A stretch of 64,000 bases of DNA from Harmothoe impar (Eukaryota; Annelida; Polychaeta; Phyllodocida; Polynoidae): contig OX381718.1 of the NCBI GenBank assembly GCA_947462335.1, forward strand, positions 42,718,281 through 42,782,280. Reading direction: 5' to 3'. Both the position numbers and the translations under genes were made by a program. Under the pieces are notes generated by a model. It worked only from the letters and a program-made list of their open reading frames with translations. It did not search any database and was not told the origin of the DNA. Below, piece after piece: positions 1-14,060 of the stretch (position 1 is the first letter of the stretch; every line of letters starts with the position of its first letter).

Positions 1-122
1 TTGCTGCTGCAACCCAATCTGCCCTTTGATTTGCAGATGAAACTTGAGATCAATAGCAGCCCATCCTGCTCTCTGGCTGGTCTATAATCATTGGGGCGTG
101 GTCCTCTAGGGTTGTCCTATGA

Positions 123-982
123 TAGGGTGGCCGGAGGCTCTAGCTGGTCGCTCAATCTATATCTGATCCTATGTTAAGTGACCCTTTTATGATGGAATCT
201 CATTTTGGCTAGGGAGCAGATGTAGACCTCTAGTAACTTGGTATCAAGAGATCTTGAATGGATCCTTCATACATGAGCTGGAATAAGCATCATGAATTGT
301 ATTACATAATGTAATTTAAGAGCAATCTTGACAGACCTTCAGATTTTGAGTCTGTCTTGAGCTCTATAACTGGGTAATCTCTTGAGCCTATCCTCTGGGA
401 GAATTGACACTGCTTGATGGAAAATCCATGTATCAATGAAATTCTTTTTTAGTTTGAAGCGTCTTGTATGCAGGCATGTCATGGGAGGTCATATAGTTCA
501 ATTATTTTTCTAGAACTCCTTAATTGGTAGATTACGGTAGACTACTGAAAATAGAGCTAAATGAGCTGAAAATGATGCATCTGGAATGGAAATGATACAA
601 CCTACCGCCAGCCAGCGTCAGGACATCTCCTGGGGGTCATATTGGGGTCTGAGACCCCAATCTCAAGCATTTACATCATATATATAACACTAGAGGGCCT
701 CCCCTGTCATAGAGTTACATAGGAAATCTTAGTTCACTCCTTAGACACTGTAGCATGACAGGGCTATGAGTGAGATATAGGCATGGTATGTCTACCCTAT
801 GCAGATGTTCAGATCTGTCAGAATGGTGAGGGAGGTGAGGGATTTGTAATCAGCTACAATCAGCTCCCTAGTTACTGCGTCAACATAATAATGATAGTTT
901 GTTAAATGTGAGTTTTGAGGCTTTCTGTACATATAACATGTATATATTTTGATAGGTATCTAAAAACCCTCCGGCCACCCTA
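123..982. mobile_element. Non-autonomous hAT-like DNA transposon in block A
   Basis: The 860-bp insertion starts TAGGGTGGCCGGAGG (123-137) and ends with its exact reverse complement (968-982), giving a perfect 15-bp inverted repeat. CCTATGA lies on both sides (116-122 and 983-989). The block A copies at about 8340-8390 and 37750-37800 run straight through the site without it, so the insertion is directly supported. hAT elements usually have ends like YAGGGTGG and 8-bp target duplications. Here 7 bases match, so the eighth may have mutated or the element may belong to another family. No transposase open frame is present. Confidence 0.85.
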
Positions 983-3245
983 CCTATGATTGTGTGGCTC
1001 CTAAGAGGGTGTCCGGGACAATGAGTTGATAGAATAGAAAGTACATTACTGTGAAGCAGTGGCTGCATTAGCTGGTGTAGCTCATATAATTCTGTACATA
1101 TAGAATAGTAATACCAATTTAGTTTTTCAGTGCTACAGAAATAGAAGATATGTCACCTTTGCTTTGCAAGATTATAACCTGTACTGCATGGACTGAATGT
1201 CCTCAGAAAGCTCAGATATGCCTTATTATAATTCTGCAGCACTTAGAGTGCATTCAGACCATGAAAATTACTCAAAATGTGCTTAGTGATTAAAAGGCGA
1301 TGAAATATTTCCACATGCATGCAATTTGAAAATGGTGAGGGGCAAGAAAAAGATTTTAAAAAGGCATTCTATGACAACAATCTTGAATAGAGATAGATGT
1401 CATCCTAATAAATCCTGCATTCCAATTAAAATATACCTATCTTAAGTCTGGAAGGGAATATAAAGGAAAGCCAGTCACACCAAGAAAAACAACTGGAATT
1501 GCACAACATAAGCAGATGATGTGTGTTAACTGACTTCCTGAAGGGGTGAGTGAAGCAGGTTATGTGACCAGATGACTTCCTGAACGTGACCATACATGCC
1601 CTGTGAGAGCAGGCATATTTGTCCCTGACGCTGTGCACACACAAGGAGCATTAAGCATGTATCGTCATCTGTAATGCCTTTACAACAGAGTTTCTTTTTA
1701 ATTCCATTCATTCCTTTGTTGACTCGGTCCTCAAGGATACCAAGATTGATCGCTCTGGGACTTGGGGGCTCTGTAAGATTAATCTTCATGGCCACTGATT
1801 TTCTTCACTTCCCACATCTTTTTACTTGGCTGTTTCTTAGCAATGGTGTCTCCAATGAAAGCCTCCCTGGCTACAACGACCATCATGACACACTCTGCTG
1901 CATTATCTATCATTATCTATCATATTTGCTGCAATCACCATCATCTGTTTTCATTCTCCCATTTTAATATGATTCAGTTAAGAGAACAACTTCTTCCAGG
2001 TGGGATTGGTTTCAATATTCCTAGTGTAAAATTACAAACTGTAAGGCCATAGATTCCTCTACTATCTCAAGCACTGCTGGTGGATTACACTCACCCAGTG
2101 CCCAAGTTATTAGGTGCCTTCCCAGGTACCTGTGTCCTCCCTAATGCCTGCAGCATATGATTATAGGCTTGGATGATTCAGGCAGTAGGCAATGAGCTAC
2201 AGGCAGGCAGATAATAGGATAAAACCATATGCCCCATTTAATGGTCTATTCATGTGCCAGGGTTCTGAATGATTTCAGTCACATTTTATCCCTGTCAGTA
2301 TACTAGACTGTTGTATACTTGTGACCAGCTTTAAAGCACATCTTTTATTTTTTACCACACTACTCCCATCACCTGTCCAAAGATATTGGATACCACACAA
2401 TTTAAGCATGAGACAGCAGTCATGAAAACGTCTCACACTGTACTTTATTTCATATATCTAGCAGTTCCCTATCGGATTGGATAATGGAACATTATTTGAT
2501 TTCTTTTTAAATCACTTACTTAATTAGCCTCGGTATGAAAATACCTCTTTTTAGTAGCCCCTCAATGTGACTTTTTCTCTGAATGTACAGATTGGTGTCC
2601 AACCAATAATAGCTTGTATAAAGGAGACTTTAATCAAAAGCCCACTCAATCACATCCTTGTATTCAGTACTTGCGTTAGGTTCAATGTCACATGAACCTG
2701 CCCCCTTCCATGCATCACACTGACTATCCATAATTATGTACAATGCTAGTGCAGGCTTGGATAGAGGCAAACCATTTTGGGTTGACAGTTGAACCACCTC
2801 CTAAATCAACATAACCTTCATGGCACCACATCTCTATATACTCTATTGGGATGCGCAAAGATGAGGTTGGACTTTTAGTTGCACACCTTTCCATGGTACC
2901 CTATAGCCTACTCACTCCCCAAGCTGAGGTCTGTGACCACCTGGGTCCTACCCCCCAGCCAGTGCCTTCATGTCCACCTTACTGGGTGCCTGGACTGTGA
3001 ACTCAGTTTAGATAGAAGAGGGTCCCCTATATTAGTTTTGTTCACCCATATCTTTCATGTGTTATGTCTATGTTAAGAGAGACCACCCTATCGACTATCA
3101 ATATCTGCGGGTGGATTAAATCTACACTTATACATTTTGTAGCGTAGGCCTAGTTAACAGTGAAAGTGCTCCTACGCCTGCAGCAAAATATTTTCTCCAT
3201 ATACTACTGACACCTTAGAAAATGTCATACAGCGTTTACAACATA

Positions 3246-4042
3246 GGATAAAGTGTCTTTGAGTCGGCCATGTACCTTGAGTCGGCCATTTTACATGGGT
3301 TTTGGTACCAAATTGAGCCAATAAATAATTATTTTAGTGGATTTAACTTCATTTATATTGATACAATATGGAAAAATGCAGCACATGTTATTTTACCATT
3401 TTGGGGAATTCATCTCTAGTCCCCTCCACTGGCTGTCAAAAATACCACATTTTTGGTAATATTATGCAATTTTAGCTGTAATTTTGCTCATTTGCCAGCC
3501 ACCATGAAATTGAGTGCAAGAAATATATGTGACACGATCTGCGAAAAAGGCCCTTAGTGCAGGGTGCACTAAGGTCCCTATTCCAAGTATTTGCCACATA
3601 TGAGGCATCATTTGCAATTGTGTAATTATTGGTCATGGAACACAGTTAACCATGATATAAATTGGTTGATGTCTTATATTCACACTCTGTCTGAGGTCAC
3701 TCAACAAGAAATAAACTCTGTCCTTGCATTTAGTACAAAAACAGACATTCTAATACATAGCAGGTGACTGATGGTATAGTGTGGCTGACTCAAGGTACCA
3801 CAGTGGTTGACTCATGGTACTTATGAAGAAGAATCACACCTCTTATGTAGTGGAAGCCTATAAGGCCCCATGGACATGAAAATGAAAATTGTGAATTTAT
3901 TGGCTTGAAAGTCCAAGACATCAGGATAACTTTCATATCAAGTTTTACATGACCCTGCATGTAAGCTTAATACAGCAGAGCTTCTATAATAATGCATATG
4001 TTTCAAAGAGGTCCAAGTGGCCGACTCATGGTCACTTTACCC
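3246..4042. mobile_element. TA-flanked MITE with repeated TGAGTCGGCCA motif
   Basis: This 797-bp element lies between TA dinucleotides (3244-3245 and 4043-4044). Its left end starts GGATAAAGTG and its right end is the complement of GGGTAAAGTG. The inverted repeat extends about 25 bp inward through a TGAGTCGGCCA core. The core recurs inside: at 3259-3270 and 3278-3288 on the plus strand, and as the complementary form GTGGYYGACTCAWGG near 3781, 3803 and 4018. It separates block E from block L. In unit 2, E and L are also separate but without this sequence. It could be a Tc1/mariner-like derivative because of the TA, but the family is not proven and no coding sequence is seen. Confidence 0.75.
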
Positions 4043-5101
4043 TATGCATAAATCGTCCCTACTTGACCTCACTGCTCCTCACCCATACAAACATGTAACA
4101 TAATTTATGTATCTGATATCAGTCAAGTAAATTATCTGCCTAATGTGTTCTAATAAACTGCTGTTGTTCAACTGTTGATGCCTCAATGCAGAATATGACT
4201 GTGCCTTATGTAATCGGGCCAAGTCGAAAGTCTTTGAGCGGGTGTGATCTGGCCGGCAAGCATAAAAACTACTTTTTTAAGATCTCTCTTCTTGTTTATC
4301 ATAACCTATCCCTCTTGTACAATAAACTAACGGGCCAATCGTCTTATGTACCACAGTACTAAATTACCAAGTTCTAAGCCCCCTCTTAGGCTTTCATGAT
4401 TAATGAAAGTTGGGGATGTGGCTTAAAGGCGAGTTAGACTTTTACTTAAGATCTTACAGTAGATAATCAGCAGATTCTAAACCCAGTATAGGCCTACCGA
4501 TTTACCTGCCACATGCTGTATATATCACAATGTACTCCAGCAAGAATTCTACCTGGCAGGGGCTGATTCACCTATTACTGCAGCTCACTCTAGCAGAAGA
4601 AGCAATTTACCCTACACTGTAGACTGGCCACTTCCCAGGGAGCCCATTAATGTTGATCAACTAGTTGTCAATATTCCTACATGTGAATTTTCCTATTCCA
4701 TTGTCTGAATTGCCACTGCCTGAATTGCCATCAACAATTCATGGTCTGTTATAGATTACCTGTCAGATAGGTACCATCTTTGGTTGCTTTTTGATAGGTA
4801 CTGTATATAAGGCTGTTCTCCCAGCTGAGGTCCCAATCTATATATTGTCTGCTATGCTTACCGAGCAGATCTGGTCATGATTGTAGAGTGACTGATACCG
4901 TACACATCACCTTTGAACTACTAAAATGTATGTCTCACATTATGGTCCACAACTCAAAATGCAAACTTTCTACTGTTGGGATTCGTTGAATTGCAATGTT
5001 ATTTGATGCTGTCAAATGCTTAAGTCAATAATTATGTACCTGAATTATGTATAACAATCCCTACAGCACCATGTGACTAACAGCTATTTATCTCCTTTCA
5101 G

Positions 5102-5140
5102 GTATGTACTGGTTTGGTCTTAGAAATGCTGTAGTCTGAG
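5102..5140 (+). other. Element G copy 1: candidate 39-nt micro-exon
   Basis: Thirty-nine bases starting GTATGTACTGGTTTGG follow a pyrimidine-rich tract ending CTCCTTTCAG and precede GTAAGTAC, close to animal 3' and 5' splice-site consensus. Copies at 29586 and 49203 keep the same junctions. In the third frame the segment reads MYWFGLRNAVV followed by a stop. It might be a micro-exon carrying a stop, a non-coding RNA exon, or an uncharacterised conserved element. No upstream or downstream partner exon could be identified. Confidence 0.4.
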
Positions 5141-5389
5141 GTAAGTACAATAAGAGTTTAAGACAAAAGACAGGTGAAGGAAAGGCTTTACAACTAATTT
5201 ATTGCTCAGTTATTTTTTGATCATGTCATGTATGCTTATATTGACATAATCAGTTGCCATCATTATCAGGTTTGCAGATATTATATGCTGATGTAGCTTT
5301 TGTCAGCCACACCAGCTTCTCAGGATATAACAGGCACCTACACTAGCAATAGCAGTCAGTTAAAGGGAATTGCATGTTCCTACACAGAA

Positions 5390-5404
5390 GCCACCTGGTG
5401 GCCA
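5390..5404 (-). promoter_or_regulatory. CTCF-like core motif
   Basis: Read on the minus strand this is TGGCCACCAGGTGGC, matching the conserved animal CTCF core across all 15 positions. The flanking positions fit less well. It is not inside a transposon with clear ends. A motif match alone does not show binding. Confidence 0.35.
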
Positions 5405-7501
5405 AAATTGAAGTTCATGAAAAGTATTCTTTAAGCTGTATTCATATTCCTACATAGACCACTTTCCCTAGATCAACTATTTGTATTTGCTATTTGGACA
5501 GTATACCTCGATTGTTCACATAATAGTCACTGCTAGGACACCCATAGGATCCTATAGTTGAGGCAATATTTTCCAAAATTCATGAACTTCTCATTTCATC
5601 CGTGACCCCCTGTTTTATTGGTCCTAGAATGTGTGTATAGATGTCCATTATACACTCCCAAGGTTTGGTTGCAATATCAATAGAAGAAGGGGATTATCCA
5701 TGACAGATAATGTGAACATGCTGTTTTCCTATTCATGTTTCAATGGAACATCAGTAATCCTACGACAAGTAGCAAGTCCCTTTAAGTGTATGAACTTGTC
5801 TCTATCATATGTAACTGTGATAGGCTTCTCCTAGCCTGAGAGTACTCATGTTCCGGAGTACTTCTCCTATTCTGGGAGCAGTGGAACTGATATTTTATTC
5901 AATGTCAACTGGTCTCAGAGGGAAAGGTCACTTCACTTATTGGCCATAATCACAATTTTAGTTTCAGTGCTAAGTTCATAATTCTGAATATAGATATTAT
6001 CATCGAGAGTTTGTAACATTAAAGATACCTTTGCAAACAATATCCTCTGAAATACACATGATATATTTTACACCATTAGAAATCATATTGCTGAATACTG
6101 GCAATACTATTTCATAAGTACAGATGTTAACTTTCCATAATTATTGTGTAGGTGCCTTATAAGGTATCACCACCTTACAGCACCTAATGCTGTTTAGTGC
6201 AGTACAAGGCTATCCTCATACTTCTAAGAAGCCATATTCTTCTCATCTAGAATCATCTAAATTAGGAAAGGTCACATAGAAATACTCCATTACCCATGTC
6301 TGTTATTATTTGTAATGAGTGAATCCACAGACCTTGTGGACTTCCGACTAAAGCTATACCTGGAAGGCACTAATTTCCCTATTACTGTGGCTCATTGTAG
6401 CGGCAGGAATGATGGGCCCTACACTACAGCCCTTTCAGCACCATCATATCATAGGCCTGGAGGATGTACAACTACAGACCTCTGCTAGCGGCTGGTGCAG
6501 AAGTGTCTCATACCACTTATTGCTGATATTACCAGCCCAATGTATAATGGAAATAGACTTTCAGAGACATCTATAGATATATCACTCAATATGGGGCAGG
6601 CTATATTGAGACAGGGGTTTAAACTTCAAAGCTATTGACTGAGTTCTGTTTTCTGTGCTGCTTGTAGCAGAGGACTGAGGATGCATGTTAGTGGCTATAG
6701 CTACCCAGTAGACCTTTAGTGAGAAGGACACTTTAAGCAAATCCTTGACGATGTTTGATACTATGTTTAGCATAAGAATATCAATCAGGTAGTTACGAAT
6801 TGCACACACAGGCATAATAATAGGTTTAGAGCCTTTAGTATTTTATGTGTTTATGTCTACAGATATGATATTTGTTGTCCACAGTACACCTAGCTAATAG
6901 AAAAGAAATTAGATTGAATTTGTATAGAAATTGAGAACACCCTTACCTTCTAATAAGGCACCTGGCGTGCAGCCTTATACCCAATGTATGCAGTAAGGGG
7001 CCAAGAATTTTCTTTTTGTACATCGGAATTTTACTTCATTTTTGATCATGCCTGGTTAGGTTCATTTTATGGTAGCTTAAATATGCTTTAATTGAGAATG
7101 AAGTGAATATCGAAATTGTTTAACAAAGGTTTATAAAGGCATATCTGAATTGTTGTTTGTTGATATTTGTGATACTGCAATCCAAAATGGCAATACTGCC
7201 TTTTCCCAATTTGTCTTTGAGAATTCAGGAAATATCTCTGGTCTGTCTTGAAATGAAACCCCTCATTAGTCTACTATATAATTATCTGTACGTAATGTAG
7301 TTGCACATTCTAAACCGTTTGATTATTTCTTTTCGTGTAATATTCTGTTTCATCCCAGTATATTTACTGCAGCATTGTTCTAGCAGTTGTGGCTTTATGG
7401 GTAGTATGCAAGAAACTGAATGCCCCGCTTTATAGTGTAAGTCAATTCTGTCCCTTATGGCAAGGGGTGTTCAACTACTATTTACAATCTAATTACTATC
7501 A

Positions 7502-7700
<199 letters not shown>

Positions 7701-10700
7701 CTTAGCTGTTGGTGGTGTGAAATATAGCACAACTCACCCTTCAAGATGAATCCATTTATGCATATTAGATCCATAGACAAGTCGGTAACTAGCAGTCTGT
7801 GAACAGCATAGCAGCACCAGCTGTCATTAAAAACATGACCAACCTGTTCCACATGGTGCCGAGCTTCTATTAACCAGAATTATCGGTGATTGTAATCTCA
7901 CTCAAGCTAGATAGTGCATGCTGCCATGAGTATTTTTGTTAGAAAACAGGACAGGTATATGCAATATCAGTGCACCGATTAAAACACAAGCTATATTTAA
8001 ATGTGTATCATCAAGCAGAGAAGTACCAATTGCCACTGACAGTTTGAGGCTATCACCAAGGTTACCTGGATTCTATACTGCTGATTATGATCATAAGCTA
8101 GCTAGATAGTGAAGGGCTTTTTGAGGTTAAGACCAGGCTAGGCATGATATAGTTGGTGCCTAGTAGCTGTCATAAGTGCTACATGAGAGGGGTGGGGAGG
8201 GATATGAACTGATGCCAACAGTTGGAGCAATTTGGGCAGGTTCACTGCTGGTTCTATCCAATCTGCCATTTGATTTGCAGATGAAATATGAGATCAATAG
8301 CAACTTGTCCTGGTTTCTCGCTGGTCCCCAGCCATAGAGCTCAGGTGCTGTAGGGTGTAATTTTACTTGTTTGCCTCCTAAGTAGGTATCTTGGACAATG
8401 TGTGATCTGAATGAGTGTTGAGGGTGGGTATTGTGTGTATCTGGGTTAGCACAGTAGCTGGGTTAGCTGGTACAGCCATTCCACACAACTGTAATGAACA
8501 TCAAGTTTATGCTATGGTGGATATGATTTAGTGGATTCTATGCAACATGGAATGAAGAGAGCCACCACATTGATTGCCATCATAATACAAAAATAGACCA
8601 ACCTTTATTTATTTTCCCTCCAAATCCAATGACAGCCAACAAATGTAAAATTAAAGATACTCAAATATATTTGCATGTAAACCTTAACTGGCAAACCATT
8701 CCGAATAAGGGGGAAATGATTACCCTGCCACTGATTATAGTACCGTTTTTCATTGGCACTATTTACAACTGCAACAGCATGGGGGTGAATATGTACTGTG
8801 ACACCATGAATATCTGTCAGAAGAGACCATTCACCCTCTGGATGAGATTCTTGATAAAACTGTATGCTACTCGGCCACCTTTAACTGTGTCTGAAGCCAA
8901 TTAAAGCATATATCGTATAGTATAGTAAATCGAGACCTTATACATTGTGATTTATATCCTAATCTCATATTAAACTTTGTATAATGAGTCAAAAGAGAAA
9001 GAAATTACACAGAATAGGAAGTGTGCCACAAAGCAGATGACATGCCTTGAGTGACTTCCGGAACATGACCAAACTTGCACCATAAGTGACGGTTTCTCTT
9101 TGACCCTCTGTGTGTACACACAATGGGAATGCTTGACTCCAAGGGTATGAATCCATCACCATCTAAAATCGCTTTACGGCTGAGTTTGTTTCATTAGGAG
9201 TGACTCTTTTCTTGGTGGTTCCCTTAGGGTCAACAAGATTCATTGCTCTGGGAATCATGGTCTCTGTAACATTGATTTTCATGACATTGGATTTGCTTTT
9301 ATTCCCCATCCGTTTTTCCATGGTTGTCCAATTAATACCTGTGATCAGCTCCAAAGACTGTCACCTCTGCATGACAACACACTCTGCTACCTTCACCATC
9401 TTTGAAAACATTTGCTGTAATCACCACAATCTGATGTCATTCTCACATTTGAATCAGAGTATGTTAAGATAACACTTTTTTGCCAGGAATGCAGGAGGAT
9501 TACATTTGTCCCGTGCCCCAGATATTGAGTGCCTCCTCATGCCCTTAGGACATAGATGGACTATGACCTCCCAAATGCCAGCAGTGCATGCTTATAGGCT
9601 TTTAGGGGCTGGGTGGATTTAGGTAGCAATCAATGAGCTACAGACAGACAGGCAGATAATAAGGTATAAGCCACCCTAATTAGTGGCCTGTTCATTATGC
9701 CAGGGTGCTCCTATTCTATTATATTAGCATGTTTATCCCTGTGAATATATGAGACTGCTGTATACCTGAGACTATCTTTAAAACACAGCTATTTATTGTC
9801 TACCTCATTTATGCAAAAACATTGGCCTAGTACCAATTGATGAATAAGATAGATTAGCCCTTGTGACACTTTCAGGTAGAGATTCACTTGGATTGTCCCA
9901 GCTGTTCACTTTTATTAAACTGCAGCTAAATAATGCCTCAATCAATTTGAGGTCTCCCTTTTCTGTCATCAGTTTTTATATCCTGTTATTATATTTAACA
10001 GTGAGCTATAACAGAGATAGTGGAACATAATCAATAAAGTGTTAAAACCCTGACGTGGTGAGAAAGTCAGCCTTTCTAGGAGCCCGCCAATGTGATACTC
10101 ATGAGATAAGATTTTCACTGCTATTAAACAGTCTTCTGCATGTTACAGAGTGTGGGTCCAATCAATATTACCTGCTATAGGAAAAACTATAGTCACAGCT
10201 TCCTAAAAGAACTCACTTCATTGATCAAATATTTCCTAGCAGGTTTAGGTCCCACATCACCAGGACGTATTATCTGGATGCTTGTAAGTTGTACGGCAGA
10301 TGCTTGTACGGCTAAATTGAGTTTATATCTGATTCTTACAAATAGAACACAAATGGTGTACAACGGTCAATACCTTTTTCTTTGAATTTATGGGTTTTAT
10401 TCATTACAATCAAACAAAATTGCACCCATTCTTAGTGAAAAAGCCTGTGAAATAAATGATTGATATAAATATGAGGGTGTACATTATAATGCAGCACCCA
10501 GACCTATCAACCTTCCCCTGCTGCACACCACTTTCCGACTAGCATATTATATCAGTTTGCCTGACGGGGTTTCAAAGGGATGGAGTGATCATGATAGTAT
10601 AACAATGTCTCCTGTGAATACATGTGGCCTTCATGATATGAAGCAGAGCTATTACCCTCCACCCATCACAACCACACCCCTCCTTAGCATATACCATTCT

Positions 10701-12221
10701 GCCTGAGGGGAGGGGATGTCAAGGTGTTCTGATGTGAATAAATGATGAGAAAACCATCACAGAGACAGATGTAGGAGGACCTGAGACCATTGCTGCTGGG
10801 TAGAATCATACAGAGCACCAGCCTCCATCAGCCCCTACACGTTTTAAACCTTACATTGGAGGATTTGGTCAAAGTACTAAAGAGAAGTTTAATTGATAAA
10901 GATGTGGTTAGATGGAGGTACCGAGATATTATTACAATGACTGGTTTAAATAAATTATAATTAAGTCAGCACAGAGCAAGATGGAGGAGGGTTCCATAAG
11001 GCCATAAGATTAGACAACAAATGCTGTCATAATATATTTGTATTTAGATAGAATCTATGAATTGTGACAGGAGCTTTGAGATGTCATCAAATCAGCGATG
11101 TCACTTTTTAATGTTCAACATGACATTAACGTTCTTTCAATCGTGTTTACCCACTTATTGTGTCATTTTAGAGCCCTGGAGAGCACCTTATAAACCATTA
11201 AGAAATGTTGTTATGTGAAAGTGCTCCTGCATTGGCAACAGAGTCCTTTCTCCATATACTACTTACAGCTTAGAAATGTTAGCCATGGATCTGATCTAAT
11301 ATAAATCACAGATACCATATGCCAAATTTCATGGTATAGAAGACTGACACCAGTCTTACGTAAATTATGTACCATTGCTTTTTTTGGGGGGTTGAATAAT
11401 AACATTTACATAGTAAATGAAATTAACCAAGTAAATGCACATTGTTTACTTTCTCTCAGGTAGCAGCTGGTTAGCAAAAAGCTTTAGAAATAATATTTTG
11501 AGTATAGAGTATGTAGCAGTACAAGAACGCTGGTGCAGGGATTACAGACAGAGCTCTGAATTCAGAGCAAATATATCCTCACTTATGTATAGATCTTCAC
11601 TACTTGACCTTGCTGCTCCTTGTTTATAAAGAAATACATTATATCTATAAAGTGCTGCCATTCCACTGCTGAGGCCTCAATCCAGTGTCTATACTCTCGG
11701 TGCTGTATATTTATAGGTATGTGTGGGGGGTCCGTGATCCCAGCCAAGAGGGCATAGGATCCGTCAATCAGTTCAGTCAGTACACTGGTGCTCATATAAC
11801 ACTGTATAATGATGGCAGTCAGAAAAGTGGAAGCAGTGTCAAAAATCTCTGGTTTTCAAATTGGTAGTGCAAACAAATATGAACCTTTAGATGCTGATGA
11901 CTGTAGATCCTTCAGCTATTAGAAAGTGTTTTTGTGAAAATAGTTCTATCAGGCTATACAAAATTTCAGAATACATAAGCAAACAGTGCCCATGGAAGAA
12001 GCATGTGGCTGGGGGCTTTTAGGAATGAATAAATGCATTCTGCAGTGAAAGCAACTGTAATAGCATTCTATATAGCTACCACGTGCCAAGTTCCAAAGTA
12101 TTAGAGTGATAAGGTTGTAGATATAATAATCAGCGGGTACTAGACCCAGTATAGACCTACTTATCCACCTGCCACATGCTGTATACTCAATGTACGTCCA
12201 GCCAGAATTCTACCTGGTAGG

Positions 12222-12483
12222 TAGTTCGGCTGGTGAACACTAGGAGCAGGGGTGGTGTTTGGTACAGCGGCCATCTTGAAATACCAAGTTTTCCTTATAT
12301 TTTTGCTCGCTCAACTCACAGCATATAAGGGAATGAAGATTGGCAGAAGTCACATGCTCAAATGGGTTAGAAACTAGATATATATGTATAGCTGGTCATG
12401 TGTCTAATGATGTAGAGTTCAATAGCACAAACGTAGCCAGGTCAGCAGCAGAACGTGAGTATGACTCGTCAGACTCTCTGACA
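12222..12483. mobile_element. Unclassified 260-bp insertion in block F
   Basis: Block F copies at 4540-4580 and 28700-28740 run from the CAGAATTCTACC segment directly into GCTGATTCACCTATTACTG. In this copy about 260 extra bases separate the two. No clear terminal inverted repeat or target duplication was found, so it may be a retroposon, a degraded element or a non-homologous insertion. It contains GCGGCCATCTTGAA, a YY1-like motif on the minus strand. Confidence 0.5.
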
Positions 12484-13483
12484 AGCTGATTCGCCTATTA
12501 CTGTATCTGCATTTTAAGATATCAGCACCTTAACAGAACTTAGTGCTGCATAACTTTAATCTATCTAATCTATACCTAGTCACAGGGCATACAGTTTTCT
12601 TCATTTCTGAGAAGCCATCTTCTTCTCACCTAGAATCCTAACAAACAGCATTAATGTTATCTAATTGCTTCTGACAAGAGTCATTATCTCAGAGGGAATC
12701 CATCCAACAGGCAACCTCTTCTGACATCTCATATCCTGCAGGTAACAGGTTGACTTATATAATGCTAATCACAATCATTTCTATGAGATCATGGGATTTG
12801 AAAATGGTGAAACTGAATGGGTATCACCCTAGAATTAGGAAGAGAAATACTGTATTGCCTACATGCTCCATTACATAAGACACCACTGATGCATGATTTT
12901 GCTGCATTTGAACAGTTGAAATCTACATACCCTTTTTCTGCTTTGTCATTACATACCCATCCTACTGCCATACACCACAGATCTTGAGGACTCCCGGCTA
13001 GAGCTATACCTAGAAGGCACTAATTTGCCTATTACTGTGGCTCAGTCTAGCTGCAGCAGCAATTTGCCCTACACTATGGAGCTTTAAGCACCACCATATA
13101 ACAGGACTGGAGGATGTACAACTACAGACCCCTGCTAAAGGCTGCCTATACTGCCTCTTCCTCATTGCTGCATTACTAGCATACACATGAATGGACAAGT
13201 GAAAGTCGCCTCCTGTCCACGCCAATGATCATTATAGTGATGATGTGGTCACTGTGTCAATAACTCTCTTGTGCTTGCAGAAATAGATGTCCACCCTCGG
13301 ACATTAATGTTTTGTGGATGCTCAGAATCGTTAGTTATATATTCCATTAAAACAATTATAATCCCCATTTTGTAAGTTCAGTGTGGAAAAGATACAATAC
13401 AGATAAGACTTACTGTGGACCTAGTATATAGATGTCAGCAAGATCATAATGGACATTTTCATTACTTGCAATGAGTATGATGC

Positions 13484-13529
13484 AAGGACTTCATTCATAA
13501 TATTTCAAGGACTTCATTCAAAATATTTC
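13484..13529. repeat. 23-bp tandem duplication
   Basis: AAGGACTTCATTCAT and its following AATATTTC occur twice in a row with one difference, at a period of 23 bp. It is a small local duplication without an obvious role. Confidence 0.85.
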
Positions 13530-13689
13530 ATTTTGCTTGAATTGAATTGGCAATGTTTGTGACTACATCAGTGTCTTTAGAAATGTATGATACTTTTATC
13601 CTAAACTAAACCCCCAATAGGTATTGCATAAGGAATATTTTAAACGATTTTGCAGTGAAGTATTTTGTACATCTAAGGATTACAAGATT

Positions 13690-14060
13690 GCTGCCTATCT
13701 ATGACTGCCAAGCTACTGCTTCTAGTTGGATGGCAGCTGATACTGACCCCAGTCATGCATCTTGTACTGGTGGCCTTGACTGTGTATGGTGTGGATAGGG
13801 TTTGATCACACAGAAGTGGCTGCCCAGCAACTGCTGCCAGTTGGCTGTCACTTGGTGTGGCACCTTATAGTGAATCCGGTTATACACCTTGTCCTTGATC
13901 GCTTTGACCATTTTGTATGGGTTGCAGATAATTTGATCACACGGTTGAATTGCCCTGTACCTCTTAGTTGTAGTGTACACTGTGCTCGGTGAGGGAATGT
14001 GGGTATCGGTGTGAGCCCGAAACCTGGCAATGTATCTATATTTATAAATTTATCAGGCAT
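13690..14060 (-). other. Possible retrotransposon pol fragment or non-coding block S
   Basis: The minus strand has two overlapping open frames (14060-13848 and 13980-13753). The second contains YKMVKAIKDKVY followed after about 20 residues by VIKPYP. This faintly resembles the C-terminal tail of Ty3/gypsy integrases, where a G/W-rich strand region precedes an RLKPY-like motif. The similarity is weak and no integrase core, reverse transcriptase, LTR or tRNA-primer site is visible. The 13700-13790 end has inverted partners near 55020-55090 and 55790-55870. A chance resemblance is as likely as a true pol relic. Confidence 0.2.

Noticed and set aside
1526..1795. Minus-strand peptide KINVTEP..PRAINL shared by B copies at 1.7, 9.3, 15.5, 17.6, 24.0 and 38.9 kb
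   Set aside because: The similarity follows the DNA. Single-base indels and stops break the frame at different places in most copies, and substitutions are not concentrated at third positions. A long-dead exon is possible but not supported.
11443..11515. Possible fourth G element in unit 2
   Set aside because: Only a CTCTCAG acceptor and scattered matches remain; the donor is absent and its place relative to E and L differs.
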